This document shows, piece by piece, positions 17,060 through 27,210 of a DNA stretch of 64,000 nt; position 1 is the first letter of the stretch; every line of letters starts with the position of its first letter. The notes beneath the pieces were generated by a model. The model was not told where the DNA came from, searched no databases, and saw only the letters and a list, made by a program, of their open reading frames with translations. This DNA comes from Marinobacter bohaiensis (GTDB taxonomy: Bacteria > Pseudomonadota > Gammaproteobacteria > Pseudomonadales > Oleiphilaceae). The position numbers and the translations under genes are program-made. The stretch covers positions 930,001 through 994,000 of the forward strand of contig NZ_QGEH01000001.1 of the NCBI RefSeq assembly GCF_003258515.1. Direction: 5' to 3'.

Positions 17060-18088
17060 ATGCAGCACAAGGTCTGGATCGACTATCTCCGCGTCATCGC
17101 CATCGTGGCGGTGATTGCCATACACGTCAGTACCGTTTTCTATAAACAGCTCGGCGAGATCAGTGGCTTCGACTGGTGGTTCGCCAACCTGCTGGATTCC
17201 GCCAGCAGGTTCTCCGTGCCGTTGTTTGTCATGGCCTCCGGTGCCGTGCTGCTGGGTCGCGAGATCAGCCCCGGGACCTTCCTGCAGAAACGCGCCTGGC
17301 GTCTGCTGCCGCCACTGATTCTGTGGAATCTGGTGTACCTGGTGGCGGGGTATTTCCTGTGGAACCCGGACCAGCGTTCGCTGCTGGACATGACGCTCAC
17401 CATGGTCCGTGCCGGACATGCCTACGGGCATCTCTGGTACCTCACCATGTTCACCTGCCTGATGCTGTTCGCGCCCTTCGTCAACCAGTACCTGCGCGGC
17501 GAGGCGCCGCGCGGCGTCGATCTGCTCTGGCTGGCAGGGCTGTTCGTGCTGTTTGCGCTGATGACCCAGGGCTCCGTGCTGGTCAGATATGTGGCCGACT
17601 CGGAGATCAAGTGGTTCGCGGTCTTCCCGCTGTACCTGCTGTATTTCGTCGGTGGCTACGCGCTGGACCGCTACGACGACCGGCTGCGATGTCCCGCTGC
17701 CGTGCTGGTGGGGATCGTGATCGCGACGGTTCTGGTGGGCGCCCTGGGCAACTGGCTGCTGTTCCGCCACACCGGGCTCGACGAGGACTTCCTGGTGCTC
17801 AGTAATCGTGGTCTGCTGGTGATTGCCTGCACCTTCGCCATCTTCCGGCTGCTGCGCCAGAATGCCCATCGGCTGAAGCCCCGGGCGTCGATCAGTGCCT
17901 GGTCCGATGCCAGTTTTGGCATTTACCTGATCCACCCGCTGATCATCTTCGCCACCCTGCCTCTGAGTCGCTACTTCGATGGCATGCTGGCGCTGTTCAT
18001 GGTGCTGGACGTGGCAGCGGTAGCGCTGGTCTCGTTCCTGATCGTGCGGCTGATGCGTCGTTTTGCCTGGTTCCGGCGGGTGAGCTGA
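17060..18088 (+). CDS. Membrane acyltransferase, acyltransferase-3 family
   Basis: A 342-residue, about 10-helix protein. It opens MQHKVWIDYLRVIAIVAVIAIHVSTVF; the histidine in the first helix (H22) is the conserved catalytic-type residue of the family, and ASRFSVPLFVMASGAVLL and LWYLTMFTCLMLFAPFV follow the family plan. Such enzymes O-acylate surface polysaccharides, peptidoglycan, glucans or antibiotics on the periplasmic side. ATGs at 17054 and 17060 are both possible; 17060 has AGGG at better spacing. No polysaccharide genes lie beside it, so the acceptor is unknown. Confidence 0.88.
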   Translation: MQHKVWIDYLRVIAIVAVIAIHVSTVFYKQLGEISGFDWWFANLLDSASRFSVPLFVMASGAVLLGREISPGTFLQKRAWRLLPPLILWNLVYLVAGYFLWNPDQRSLLDMTLTMVRAGHAYGHLWYLTMFTCLMLFAPFVNQYLRGEAPRGVDLLWLAGLFVLFALMTQGSVLVRYVADSEIKWFAVFPLYLLYFVGGYALDRYDDRLRCPAAVLVGIVIATVLVGALGNWLLFRHTGLDEDFLVLSNRGLLVIACTFAIFRLLRQNAHRLKPRASISAWSDASFGIYLIHPLIIFATLPLSRYFDGMLALFMVLDVAAVALVSFLIVRLMRRFAWFRRVS

Positions 18089-18205
18089 TCGCACGCGGCG
18101 GACGTACCACTCCCGTCCGCTGCATCATTTGCGGCCCAACCTTTATAATGACGGCGTGCGGGCGCCGGTCCGTCGCCTGTTTAACCGTCAGCAGAAGGAT
18201 TGCCC

Positions 18206-20614
18206 ATGCCCTCATCGCCGGGTCGCCCGCGTTCGCTGTTCACCGTCGTACTCCTGTTACTGACGGCGATGTTCGTCTATGCCTGCAGTCAGGTGCCCAC
18301 CTACGATAACCCGCAGCCGCTGGTGTCCCTGAATCAGACCTACGACTATCAGCAGGACATCCGGCCCATCTTCGAGGCCAAGTGCATTGCCTGCCACGGC
18401 TGCTACGACGCCCCCTGCCAGCTCAAGCTGACCAGCGCCGACGGCCTGCTGCGAGGTGCCTCGACGTTACCGGTCTACGATGGCGGACGACTCGAAAACA
18501 TGACGCCGACGCGTCTCGGCGTGGACGCCCAGACGCCGGCTGAATGGCGCCAGAAAGGCTTTTTCTCGGTACTGCATGGGGATGTGGGCGACGTCGAGTC
18601 GGCGTTGGACGGGCGCGACACCTCGGTGCTCTATCAGATGCTCGCCCTGGGCCGTCAGAACCCGTTGCCGGCCAACAGCCGGATTCCGGACGACGTCAAC
18701 ATGGGTATGGCGCGTCCGCAGAGCTGCCCGTCGCTGGTGAACTTCGAGGACTATGCCGCAGGGCACCCCTTCGGCGGTATGCCATTCGCCAGCGCTGGCC
18801 TGACCGAGCAGGAGTTCCGGACCCTGGAAACCTGGATCGCCGAAGGCGCGGTGACCGAGCCGGCCGCCTACGAGCCGGGCGACGCCGAGCGCCAGGCCGT
18901 GCAGCGCTGGGAGGATTTCTTCAACGCCGGAGGCGAGCGCCATCGACTGGTGTCGCGCTACCTGTTCGAGCACCTGTTCGCCGCGCATCTGAATTTCCCG
19001 GACATCGACGGCGCCCATTTCTACGAGCTGGTGCGCTCCTGGACACCGCCGGGCGAGCGTATTCTGCCGGTGGCGACGGTACGCCCCAACGACGACCCGA
19101 AGGGCCGTTTCTATTACCGCCTGCAACCGATCACCCGCACCATCGTCGAGAAGACCCACATCACGTACGATCTGGGCGAGACCCGCATGCGGCGCTTCCA
19201 GTCCCTGTTCTTCGAGCCGGAGTGGCAGGTGGGCGAGCCGCCGGGATACGGCTATGAGGCGCGCGCCAACCCGTTCCAGACTTTCGCCGCGATCCCGGCC
19301 AGATCCCGCTACCAGTTCATGCTGGATGACGCCGAATACTTCGTGCGCAATTTCATTCGCGGCCCGGTGTGCCGGGGACAGGTGGCCACCGACGTGATCC
19401 GTGACCAGTTCTGGACGGTGTTCGAGGACCCGGACCAGGAAGCCTACGTCAACGACGCTGCCTATCGCGACAGCGTCACGCCGCTGCTGGGTTTGCCGGG
19501 GCAGGATAGCGACCTGCTGGCGCTGGGCTCCGAGTGGCTGGGCTATAAGCACAAGCGCAACGACTATCTGGAAAAGCGTGAGGCCCACTACGCCCAGCGC
19601 AAACCGGACGGCGCGACCCTGGACGAGATCTGGGACGGCGACGGCTGGAACCGGGACGCGCTGCTGACCATCTTCCGTCACCATGACAGCGCGTCGGTGC
19701 GGCGCGGTCTGCACGGGCAGGTGCCGCGCACCATCTGGGTCATGGATTATCCGTTGCTCGAGCGCACCTATTACGAGCTGGTGGTAAATTTCAATGTGTT
19801 CGGCAGCGTGTCGCACCAGGCGCAGACGCGGCTCTACTTCGACCTGATCCGCAACGGCTCTGAGCACAATTTCCTCCGCTACATGCCGGCCGACGCCCGC
19901 CAGCCGATCTACGATCACTGGTACCAGGGGGCCGCGGCGATCAAGAACGCCATCACCTACACCGACCTGGATCGGCAGACGCCGTCCACCCTGGATTTTT
20001 CCAGCCTCGGCCAGCGGCCGGACGAGCGCGCCCTGATGACCCGTTTCAGTGAACTGCTGACCCAGCGCGCTGCGGACGTGGCCGGCCCGCCGGATACTCT
20101 CAACCGCTGCAGCGGATCCGGTTGCGACCGGCCGGGCATCAGTGTCGCGCAACGCCAGGTTGAGGCGATCCTGCGGCCTTTGACCGGGGAAACCGGCGCC
20201 ACCCTGCCGGCGATCAAGCAGCTTCCCGAAGTCACCTTCCTGCGGATCACCGACGGCGATCAGCGCTGGGTGTACACGCTGGTCCATAACCGGCTGCATG
20301 AGAACGTGGCCTTCATGTTTGCCGAAGACAGCCGGCTCACGCCGGAGGAGGACACGGTAACCGTGATGGAGGGAACGCTCGGCAGCTACCCGAATTTCAG
20401 CTTTGATATCCCGCTCGAGGACCTGGATGTGTTTGTCTCGGCCCTGTGCCGGGTGGATAGCCGCGATGGATTGCACGATCTGGCCGCGCGCTGGGGCGTA
20501 CGACGAACCAGCCCGCAGTTCTGGTCGATCCTGGCGGATTTCAGGCGCTACGTGGAGGACACCGATCCGGAGCAGGCGGGGATTTTCGACGTGAACCGAT
20601 ACGAGAATCTCTGA
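18206..20614 (+). CDS. cti: Periplasmic fatty acid cis/trans isomerase (haem c)
   Basis: An 802-residue protein with an N-terminal signal (LFTVVLLLLTAMFVYAC), then the cytochrome-c haem site C60-IA-C63-H64 (FEAKCIACHGCYDAPCQLKLT), the signature of Cti. The enzyme changes cis to trans unsaturated bonds in membrane phospholipids, stiffening the membrane quickly under solvent or heat stress. The length agrees with pseudomonad Cti (about 760-800). The ATG at 18206 with AGAAGGA seven bases upstream is preferred to a TTG two codons earlier. Cys27 could be a lipidation site, but the VYAC box is imperfect. It stands alone, ending at a hairpin shared with the convergent chemoreceptor gene. Confidence 0.95.
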   Translation: MPSSPGRPRSLFTVVLLLLTAMFVYACSQVPTYDNPQPLVSLNQTYDYQQDIRPIFEAKCIACHGCYDAPCQLKLTSADGLLRGASTLPVYDGGRLENMTPTRLGVDAQTPAEWRQKGFFSVLHGDVGDVESALDGRDTSVLYQMLALGRQNPLPANSRIPDDVNMGMARPQSCPSLVNFEDYAAGHPFGGMPFASAGLTEQEFRTLETWIAEGAVTEPAAYEPGDAERQAVQRWEDFFNAGGERHRLVSRYLFEHLFAAHLNFPDIDGAHFYELVRSWTPPGERILPVATVRPNDDPKGRFYYRLQPITRTIVEKTHITYDLGETRMRRFQSLFFEPEWQVGEPPGYGYEARANPFQTFAAIPARSRYQFMLDDAEYFVRNFIRGPVCRGQVATDVIRDQFWTVFEDPDQEAYVNDAAYRDSVTPLLGLPGQDSDLLALGSEWLGYKHKRNDYLEKREAHYAQRKPDGATLDEIWDGDGWNRDALLTIFRHHDSASVRRGLHGQVPRTIWVMDYPLLERTYYELVVNFNVFGSVSHQAQTRLYFDLIRNGSEHNFLRYMPADARQPIYDHWYQGAAAIKNAITYTDLDRQTPSTLDFSSLGQRPDERALMTRFSELLTQRAADVAGPPDTLNRCSGSGCDRPGISVAQRQVEAILRPLTGETGATLPAIKQLPEVTFLRITDGDQRWVYTLVHNRLHENVAFMFAEDSRLTPEEDTVTVMEGTLGSYPNFSFDIPLEDLDVFVSALCRVDSRDGLHDLAARWGVRRTSPQFWSILADFRRYVEDTDPEQAGIFDVNRYENL

Positions 20615-20649
20615 TGCTCTGCAAGCAGGTGCTCTGAAAACATTGGAGT

Positions 20650-20675
20650 GCGGCAGGGCCTGCTGGCCCCGCCGC
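20650..20675. terminator. Hairpin between convergent cti and chemoreceptor genes
   Basis: GCGGCAGGGCC (20650-20660) pairs with GGCCCCGCCGC (20665-20675) with one mismatch around a 4-nt loop. There is no T-run. Its position between two converging genes suggests a shared terminator. Confidence 0.45.
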
Positions 20676-20692
20676 TTCGGTTTGCCAGGCCG

Positions 20693-22858
20693 CTATCGAG
20701 TGGCCATCGAGTCGCTCTCGGCCGCGCTGACCTGGAACTGACTGGTCAGCTGCTTGAGTTTATGGGCGGCGCTGTGGGTGGTCTCCGAACTGGCGTTGAG
20801 CTCGGCGATGAGCCGGTTCATCAGGGTGGCGCCTTCGGCCACGCCGGACGTCTGCTGGCTCTGGGACTGGTTGGTCTGCTCGATCCGGGCGATGGCGCCG
20901 AACAGGGCCTCCACCATCTGATGCAGGGCGTCGTTGTCCTCGGCGGCGGTCTCGGCCTGTTGCAGTCGTTGCTCCATCTCGCTCATGCCGCTTTCCATGG
21001 TGGTCACCGCCTGGCGGGTGTCCTCCTGCACCCGTTGTAGCCGTTCCTCAATGTCCTGGGTTGCCTTGGTGGTACGACTGGCGAGTTGCCGCACCTCGTC
21101 GGCGACCACCGCAAAGCCGTTGCCGTGTTCCCCGGCCCGGGCCGCCTCGATGGCTGCGTTCAGCGCCAGCAGGTTGGTCTGCTCGGCGATGGCGCTGATC
21201 TCCGCCGCGGTGCGGGTGATTTCCTCGGTGCTGTCGCTGGCGCTGCGGATGCTGCCGGCGGATTTGCTGACAACGTCACGGATACCCTGGGCCTCGCGGT
21301 TGATCATGCCCAACTGGTCCCGCGCCCGGGCCACCACGCTCTCCATGCTGGTGCGCATCTGCTGGGCGGTTTCCGAGGCGTTCTCGATCTCGTGTTGCTG
21401 CTGGCGGGCGCCGTCCACCATGCGTTCGATGTCCTGCATCACCTGCTGGATGTTGTCGTCGGCCACCCGATTCTGGTCAAGCAGGTCGTTGCTGGCGGAG
21501 CGGGAGTCCGTGGCCAGGGCGATGACCTGACCGACCATACCGTCCAGGCTGTCGATAAAACTGTTGATCCAGCGCGCCAGGTCGCCGGTCTCGTCCCGCT
21601 TCATGGCGGTCACGTCCAGTCGCTGGCGCAGATTGCCGCCGCCTTCGGCGATGTTGCGGATCACGTCCGCCATCGACGCCATGCGATGGGCCAGCGGGCG
21701 CGCACTGGTCAGCCGGAACACGCCGATGCCCAGCAGGGTCAGGCCGACCTGGGCGGCGACGTTGATCCAGAAGCCGACGCCGGTAGACAGCAGGGCGACC
21801 TGCACCAGGCACAACAGCGTGGCGAACAGGCCGAAGCTCCGGGTCAGTTGATAGGACACCGAGCGGCGCCGGTAGACTTCCTCCAGATCACCCTCGCACA
21901 TCATGCCCCAGCGGTCCGGCGACCCCGGCAACTGGAAGGTCACGCCCTTGCCGATGACCGGGAAGTGGCGGTAGTCGGAGTAGCCCGGGTATTTGACGTA
22001 GAGGTTGTCGCCCCGGGCGATGGTCTCACGTACGCCCGGGTGCAGCTGGCCGGTGGCCGGGTCGGTGAAGCGGATCTCGAACTCGGTGTGCTCGCGGATA
22101 CTGACCACGCCGAAGCCGGTGTCGATCCCGTCCTTGAGGTTGTCGCCGTGGCTGAAGGTGGCGTCTTCGAAGCGTGAGCGGGACAGGGCCGCGCCCTGGG
22201 GAATCGACGGATCGAACTGACTGTCGATCATGAAGATGTAGTTGTCGCCGGATTCCTCAAACACGTGGCCCGCTTCGCGCTGGATCAGGTCGCTCATCAC
22301 GTCGTTGGGAATGCGGGCGCACAGCGCGCCGCGTTCGCCGTTGGGTCCGGTCAGCGGCTGGTAGAACATCAGCGTTACCGCGTCGTGGAAACGGGATGAG
22401 GTGGGGCCCAGCTCCAGGGTCACCGGGTCGCGGTAGGGGCCGTGCAGGAAGCGGTCGTTCAACCCCTTGCTGACCGCCTTTTCGTTCAGGTCCCGGGCGC
22501 CGCAGCGGCGTTCGGTGGTGGACGCGATGACCCGGCCACTGTCATCAATGACGAACAGTTCGGACACCTCGCCCAGGCGGGCGGCGGCGCCCGCGAGGAT
22601 GTCTCCGGTGGCATCGGGGAAGCGGGGCTCCAGGCGCTCCCGGAAACTGTCGAGGAAACTCCACTGACTGTCGGCCCAGCGCTGCAAAGCATTGACCCGG
22701 GTCGTGGCGATGCCCTGGAAGACCCGTTCGTTGTTGGCGTATCGGTCCCGGTTGAGGAAACAGGACCAGCCCATGGCCAGTTTGCCCATGCCGCCAAACC
22801 ATGGCAGCCAGCGGCGCTCCTGGGTTGTCAGGTGCATGGTGTCACTTTTCAGAGTCAT
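20693..22858 (-). CDS. Methyl-accepting chemotaxis protein with an N-terminal Cache-like sensor and two adjacent mid-protein membrane helices
   Basis: A 721-residue chemoreceptor from the ATG at 22858 (GGGAGG 11 nt upstream; further frame upstream looks non-coding). The C-terminal half is a classic signalling coiled coil with hairpin tip [34 protein letters not shown], preceded by a HAMP-like stretch ([29 protein letters not shown]). The first 330 residues look like a Cache/PAS-type sensor ([55 protein letters not shown]). No clear membrane helix precedes the sensor; instead two helices lie back to back at about 336-382. That predicts a sensor on the cytoplasmic side. No che genes are nearby; the ligand is unknown. 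Confidence 0.92.
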   Translation of the reverse strand: MTLKSDTMHLTTQERRWLPWFGGMGKLAMGWSCFLNRDRYANNERVFQGIATTRVNALQRWADSQWSFLDSFRERLEPRFPDATGDILAGAAARLGEVSELFVIDDSGRVIASTTERRCGARDLNEKAVSKGLNDRFLHGPYRDPVTLELGPTSSRFHDAVTLMFYQPLTGPNGERGALCARIPNDVMSDLIQREAGHVFEESGDNYIFMIDSQFDPSIPQGAALSRSRFEDATFSHGDNLKDGIDTGFGVVSIREHTEFEIRFTDPATGQLHPGVRETIARGDNLYVKYPGYSDYRHFPVIGKGVTFQLPGSPDRWGMMCEGDLEEVYRRRSVSYQLTRSFGLFATLLCLVQVALLSTGVGFWINVAAQVGLTLLGIGVFRLTSARPLAHRMASMADVIRNIAEGGGNLRQRLDVTAMKRDETGDLARWINSFIDSLDGMVGQVIALATDSRSASNDLLDQNRVADDNIQQVMQDIERMVDGARQQQHEIENASETAQQMRTSMESVVARARDQLGMINREAQGIRDVVSKSAGSIRSASDSTEEITRTAAEISAIAEQTNLLALNAAIEAARAGEHGNGFAVVADEVRQLASRTTKATQDIEERLQRVQEDTRQAVTTMESGMSEMEQRLQQAETAAEDNDALHQMVEALFGAIARIEQTNQSQSQQTSGVAEGATLMNRLIAELNASSETTHSAAHKLKQLTSQFQVSAAESDSMATR

Positions 22859-23309
22859 CGTGAGATTCGCCTCCCGTACAGCGGACTCGCCGTGGCACCA
22901 CAATAGGGCGAGCCGGAAAAACATCGTGTCGTCGTTGTCGTGGCTGCAAGCGCCGGCATTCGGGCGTGTCCTGCAACATGTGAGGCTTTTGCAAACTTCA
23001 GGCCGGCCGGAGGATGGCGAAAAATAACGTGACACTCGTCACAAAAATGGGTGTCGAGATCTATGATGGTGCGATCGGCTAATAAAGAAACATTGCGTGA
23101 TTTATTTTGGTGCGATGGATTGGGGCCGCGGAGGTTGGCCTCGCTCCCGGCATCCGCCAGAATAGCGGGAACGCGAAAGGATTACGGAAAATCACGCCAT
23201 TTCGCGTATTTGAGGTCGATGTCCGCCGAATCATCCATACTGGTAGGGCGGTCGACCGCCTGCCCGGCGGTCCCGACAGCTGTTGCAAACCGGAATCAAG
23301 AGAGCGCGT

Positions 23310-24614
23310 GTGACTTCCTCCCAGATCAAGGAACGTATCGAGGCCCTGGAACAGTGGGTCCTGGCCAACCCCAATCCGCCCAGGCACTGGCCCTGGACCT
23401 GGCTTTATCGCGCCGGGCGGACCGTTTACGCCGTGGCCCGGGACGTGATCAACGGCCAGCTCACCCTGCACGCCATGAGCCTGGTGTACACCACACTGCT
23501 CAGTATCGTGCCCCTGCTGGCGCTGAGTTTCTCCGTGCTCAAGGCCATGGACGTGCACCAGCGCATCCAGCCGTTGCTGTTCCAATTCTTCGAGCCGATG
23601 GGGCCGAAAGGCATCGAGCTGGCGCAGCAGATCCTGGATTTCGTCGATAACATCAAGGTGGGGGTGCTCGGTTCGGTGGGCCTGGCGTTGCTGGTCTACA
23701 CCGTGATTTCGCTGGTGCAGAAGATCGAGCGCTCCTTCAACATGATCTGGCGGGTGCCGCAGATGCGCTCCATGGCCCAGCGCTTCAGCAACTACCTCAG
23801 CGTGATCATGGTGGGGCCGCTGTTGATGGTCAGTGCCATCGGCATCTCGGCGGCGATCTTCTCGTCCACGGTGGTCCAGAGCCTGATGGCGGTTGAGCCG
23901 CTGGGGTCGGTGGTGGTTTTCCTGAGCCGCTTCACACCGTTCTTTCTGGTGGTGATTGCGTTCACCTTCACCTACGTGTTCATGCCCAACACCCGCGTGC
24001 GGGTACGCTATGCGCTGGTGGGCGGGCTGCTGGCCGGCATCGCCTGGCAGGCCGGGGGTTTCCTGTTCGCTTCGTTCGTGGCGGGGTCGGCCAAGTACGC
24101 GGCCATTTACTCGAGTTTTGCCATCGGTATCGTGCTGCTGATCTGGCTGTACCTGAACTGGCTGATCCTGCTGATCGGCGCCAGCGTGGTGTTCTACCTG
24201 CAGAACCCCGGTTCGGTGTCCAAGCGTTACCGGGTGCGGTTCTCTCCGGAACTGCAGGAGCAGGTGGCGCTGGTGATGATGTGGATGGTGTGCAAGCCGT
24301 TCAGCGAGGGGCGGTCGGCGCCGCAGCAGGAGGCACTGGAACAGCAGATGGGCGTGCCCGCGGAAGTGACCCGCCGGGTCAGTGACAAGCTGATTCGCGG
24401 CGGCGTGCTCAACCTCGCGGGCGCCGGTGGCGACGGCCTGGTGCCCGCCAAGGACCTGGACCTGATCACCGTTGACGAGATCCTGCATGTGGTGCGGGCC
24501 GACGAGGAACACCTGGTGCGGCGCCTGCCCCGGGTTTTGCCCGAATCCCTGAAGGCCCGCGTCAGCCGGGATGCCCGTACCATGTCCGAATTGGTGAAGG
24601 GCCCGCCGGCCTGA
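23310..24614 (+). CDS. YihY/virulence factor BrkB family membrane protein
   Basis: A 434-residue protein with about six membrane helices. The family core is plain: AMSLVYTTLLSIVPLLALSFSVLKAM, IWRVPQMRSMAQRFSNYLSVIMVGPLLM and KYAAIYSSFAIGIVLLIWLYLNWLILLIGASVVFYLQNP. It was once misnamed RNase BN; the real function is unsettled (envelope or transport). A C-terminal cytoplasmic part of about 110 residues resembles a winged helix (EALEQQMGVPAEVTRRVSDKLIRGGVLN), as in the longer members. A GTG at 23310 with AAGAGAG five bases upstream is my start; a TTG at 23283 would add nine residues. It ends 10 bp from the convergent HDOD gene. Confidence 0.9.
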   Translation: MTSSQIKERIEALEQWVLANPNPPRHWPWTWLYRAGRTVYAVARDVINGQLTLHAMSLVYTTLLSIVPLLALSFSVLKAMDVHQRIQPLLFQFFEPMGPKGIELAQQILDFVDNIKVGVLGSVGLALLVYTVISLVQKIERSFNMIWRVPQMRSMAQRFSNYLSVIMVGPLLMVSAIGISAAIFSSTVVQSLMAVEPLGSVVVFLSRFTPFFLVVIAFTFTYVFMPNTRVRVRYALVGGLLAGIAWQAGGFLFASFVAGSAKYAAIYSSFAIGIVLLIWLYLNWLILLIGASVVFYLQNPGSVSKRYRVRFSPELQEQVALVMMWMVCKPFSEGRSAPQQEALEQQMGVPAEVTRRVSDKLIRGGVLNLAGAGGDGLVPAKDLDLITVDEILHVVRADEEHLVRRLPRVLPESLKARVSRDARTMSELVKGPPA

Positions 24615-24623
24615 CGTCCGGCT

Positions 24624-25655
24624 TCAGGTGCGCTGGGCGTCGCGCAGCATGTTGAGGAGGAGGGCGCGGATGCGCTCGAACTCGTCCGGCGCGAGGGCGA
24701 GCGCCTCGACCAGGACGTCCTCCGGCAGGTTGCGCTGGTGGGCATCGCGCAGTACCTCCCGGGTCCCCAGGATCATGCCGTCGTTGAGCGGTGTGTGGGT
24801 GCGGCCCCGCACCGGGCGCTCGGTGCTCAGCAGGTGGGCCTGGTAGCGCGGCGGCAGGTTCCAGGCCACCGCCAGCAGGCGAGTCACGGTCCAGTCGTTG
24901 GCGCGCAGCGCGGCGTGGATCACGGCCGGCTCCGGCGCGGCGCCGTCCTGGCGCTCGCGGTAGAGCCGCACCACTTCCCGGTACAGGGTCAGGTGGGCCA
25001 TGGCCGGAATCAACCCCACCAGGAAGAAGGCGTTGCCGTCGTCGCCCCGGGCGTTGGCGATCAGTTCCGCCGAACGCGCGCAAGCCAGGCCCCAGCGCCA
25101 GACGCGCTGGGCGAACAGCGCCTCGTGACTGTTGCGGGCGGTCATCATCGGGCGCATCACCGCCGCTGCAGCGACGCTGCGCACGCCGTCCAGCCCCAGC
25201 CGGAAGATGGCCTGCTCCACGGTTTCGATGAGGTGTTCGCCGGGCCGAAAAAACGGGCTGTTGGACATGTGCAGCAGCTGGTCGGTCAGCGCCGGATCCG
25301 CCAGGATGATCTCCGCCAGTTCCTTGCGACTGACGTCCTCGTGGGTCAGCGCCCGCAGCAGCATGGGCAGCACGTTGGGCTGACGCGGCAGTTCGTTGAG
25401 GGCGCCGCTGCGTAACTGGTCCGCGAGAGCGGTGAGGACGACCGGCGTCATCGGTGTGTCGCGCTCGATCGTGGCGGGTCCGGCGTCCAGCAGCCAGCAG
25501 AAGAGGTGGTTTTCCAGTTGATCCAGGGCGCTGTGGGAAGGCTGGTTGTCCGGGTCGGGCCCGTCCGGTGCGTCGGGCTTTGTATCGAGAGGCGGCGCGG
25601 TTTCAGGAACCGACGCCGGGATCTTGGGTTTCAGCCAGTTGAACAGGCGCCACAT
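24624..25655 (-). CDS. HDOD-domain protein
   Basis: A 343-residue protein. Residues about 85-290 form an HDOD domain, an HD-related helical fold that generally lacks the full metal site and acts in signalling: RQPNVLPMLLRALTHEDVSRKELAEIILADPALTDQLLHMSNSPFF, then AIFRLGLDGVRSVAAAAVMRPMM. The N-terminus is a proline-rich linker after a basic, amphipathic start (MWRLFNWLKPKIP) that could touch the membrane. No GGDEF, EAL or receiver domain is fused. HDOD proteins in proteobacteria often link to chemotaxis, biofilm or cyclic-di-GMP circuits; here the nearby chemoreceptor is the only hint. Confidence 0.88.
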   Translation of the reverse strand: MWRLFNWLKPKIPASVPETAPPLDTKPDAPDGPDPDNQPSHSALDQLENHLFCWLLDAGPATIERDTPMTPVVLTALADQLRSGALNELPRQPNVLPMLLRALTHEDVSRKELAEIILADPALTDQLLHMSNSPFFRPGEHLIETVEQAIFRLGLDGVRSVAAAAVMRPMMTARNSHEALFAQRVWRWGLACARSAELIANARGDDGNAFFLVGLIPAMAHLTLYREVVRLYRERQDGAAPEPAVIHAALRANDWTVTRLLAVAWNLPPRYQAHLLSTERPVRGRTHTPLNDGMILGTREVLRDAHQRNLPEDVLVEALALAPDEFERIRALLLNMLRDAQRT

Positions 25656-25820
25656 TCGTTGGACCTCGGAAGCCTTTATTGCTCTTGTCAGCCACTGGTC
25701 GGCAACCGCCAGCCGCTGTTTTCAGGATAGCATCGCGAACGATTCGAATCGTCACAGTCCGTCAAATAGTGCGACAGATTCTGCGTGCGAACAATGCGGC
25801 TTCCGGCTAATCGCGCCCAC

Positions 25821-27056
25821 TCAGAATCCGGCCAGGCGCTCCCCGAAGACAAACACGAACTGAGCCACACCCGCCGCAAAACCCAGGGCGGCCCCCACCA
25901 GGATCAGCTTGATCTCGTCTTCCTGGAAGCAGGGCCGCAGCAGGTCCTGGAACTCTTCCGAGCTGAGCGCCACCATGCGCTCGACCATGATGCTCTCCAC
26001 CGCCTCGGCGCGGTCTTTCTCGAACACCGGGTTGTGGAAGGAGGTGGCGGAAATCTGCAGCGCCTTTTCACCCACCTGCTGCTTGAGGGTGGCGAAGCCG
26101 GTGGGCCCGAAGGCCATCTGGGTCAGGGCTTTGCCCATGCCGGCGGTTTCGTCCACCAGCGGCTTGATGTGCTTCTTCACCATGTTCTGGGCGCGTGCGC
26201 CGTTGGGGCCGTTGAGCACGGCGTTGATGATGTTGCCCACGGTCAGGATTTCATGGGTGACGATGTGGCAGAAGGAATCGGCCACTTCGCGCTGGCGCTT
26301 GAGGAACAGCCCCTGGATCCGCACCGGCCCCACGGTGTGCTCATGCAGGGGGCGGAAGATCACGTTCAACGCAATCCAGTTGGTGGCCCAGCCCACCAGC
26401 AGACCGAAGAACGGGAGCACCCACCAGGCCTGGTAGACGTACCACACGGCCATCTGCACCAGGCCGAAGAGGAAACCGAAGTAGAGGCCTGAATTGACGA
26501 TGAAGCGGAACTCCTTCTCGCCGCACTCGAGGAAGATGCGGTTGAGCAGGCGCTTGTCCCGGGCCAACTGGTCGATGACCATCCCCTTGATGTCCAGCAG
26601 CCCCTCGATGTTGGCGGAGAGGTCGTCCACCAGGTTGCCGACCAGGCCGGGAATGGCCTTGCGCACCCGCTCGTACACCATGTTGCGGGCGGACTGGGGC
26701 AGATTCTCCCAGAAGGTGGGGTACTCCCGCAGCATGAGCTCGTCGACGTATTCCTCGGTGCGCGGTTCGACGGTCTGGATCACGTACTCGCCCAGCACTT
26801 CCGGGTCGATCTGCTGGAAGATCTCCTGCACCGTGCCGATCTTGGAGATGGTCGCGTCCACGCTCTTGGCGGCCATCTTGCGCGCCTTGGAGGGGATGAT
26901 GCCCTGCCAGCCCCAGATGGGCCGCGCGCCGACGAATTCCAGCGGGTAGAAGGTCATCTTGATGGCCAGCCAGTTGGTGACCCAGCCGATCAGCGCGGCA
27001 ATCACGGGAATGCTGAGGTATTGCCAGAACTCGGGGCGGTGCAGCAGGTCGGTCAT
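25821..27056 (-). CDS. DUF445 family membrane protein
   Basis: A 411-residue protein of the DUF445 (YjiN/YheB-like) family. It starts with a membrane helix and the hallmark ALIGWVTNWLAIKMTFYPLEFVG; a matching second copy later reads LLVGWATNWIALNVIFRPLHEHTVG. The mid-section is a long helical region, and a C-terminal helix (IKLILVGAALGFAAGVAQFVFVFG) completes the topology. The function is unknown; an envelope role is suggested by the fold. The 166-bp gap to the HDOD gene and 155-bp gap to the RND pump suggest an independent transcript. Confidence 0.9.
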   Translation of the reverse strand: MTDLLHRPEFWQYLSIPVIAALIGWVTNWLAIKMTFYPLEFVGARPIWGWQGIIPSKARKMAAKSVDATISKIGTVQEIFQQIDPEVLGEYVIQTVEPRTEEYVDELMLREYPTFWENLPQSARNMVYERVRKAIPGLVGNLVDDLSANIEGLLDIKGMVIDQLARDKRLLNRIFLECGEKEFRFIVNSGLYFGFLFGLVQMAVWYVYQAWWVLPFFGLLVGWATNWIALNVIFRPLHEHTVGPVRIQGLFLKRQREVADSFCHIVTHEILTVGNIINAVLNGPNGARAQNMVKKHIKPLVDETAGMGKALTQMAFGPTGFATLKQQVGEKALQISATSFHNPVFEKDRAEAVESIMVERMVALSSEEFQDLLRPCFQEDEIKLILVGAALGFAAGVAQFVFVFGERLAGF

Positions 27057-27210
27057 GTAGCGTCTCGTCGGTCCGTGATCGTTCTGTCTCTTTGCGTTCT
27101 TCTGGTTCGGCGCCGCATCGTTGTAGCTGCGCAGCCTGGGCCGGAATCATCTTCTGTGGCCCCCGGGCCGGTGTCAATGACGCTGCCGCGTCGCATGCCG
27201 GTCAGCAGGA

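Noticed and set aside
18467..20476. 669-codon minus-strand frame opposite cti
   Set aside because: Cti on the plus strand is unmistakable (haem site and family text); this is a shadow.
23051..23650. 199-codon plus frame before YihY
   Set aside because: Overlaps the YihY gene in another frame; its later part is an R/A/P-rich shadow and the first part has no features.
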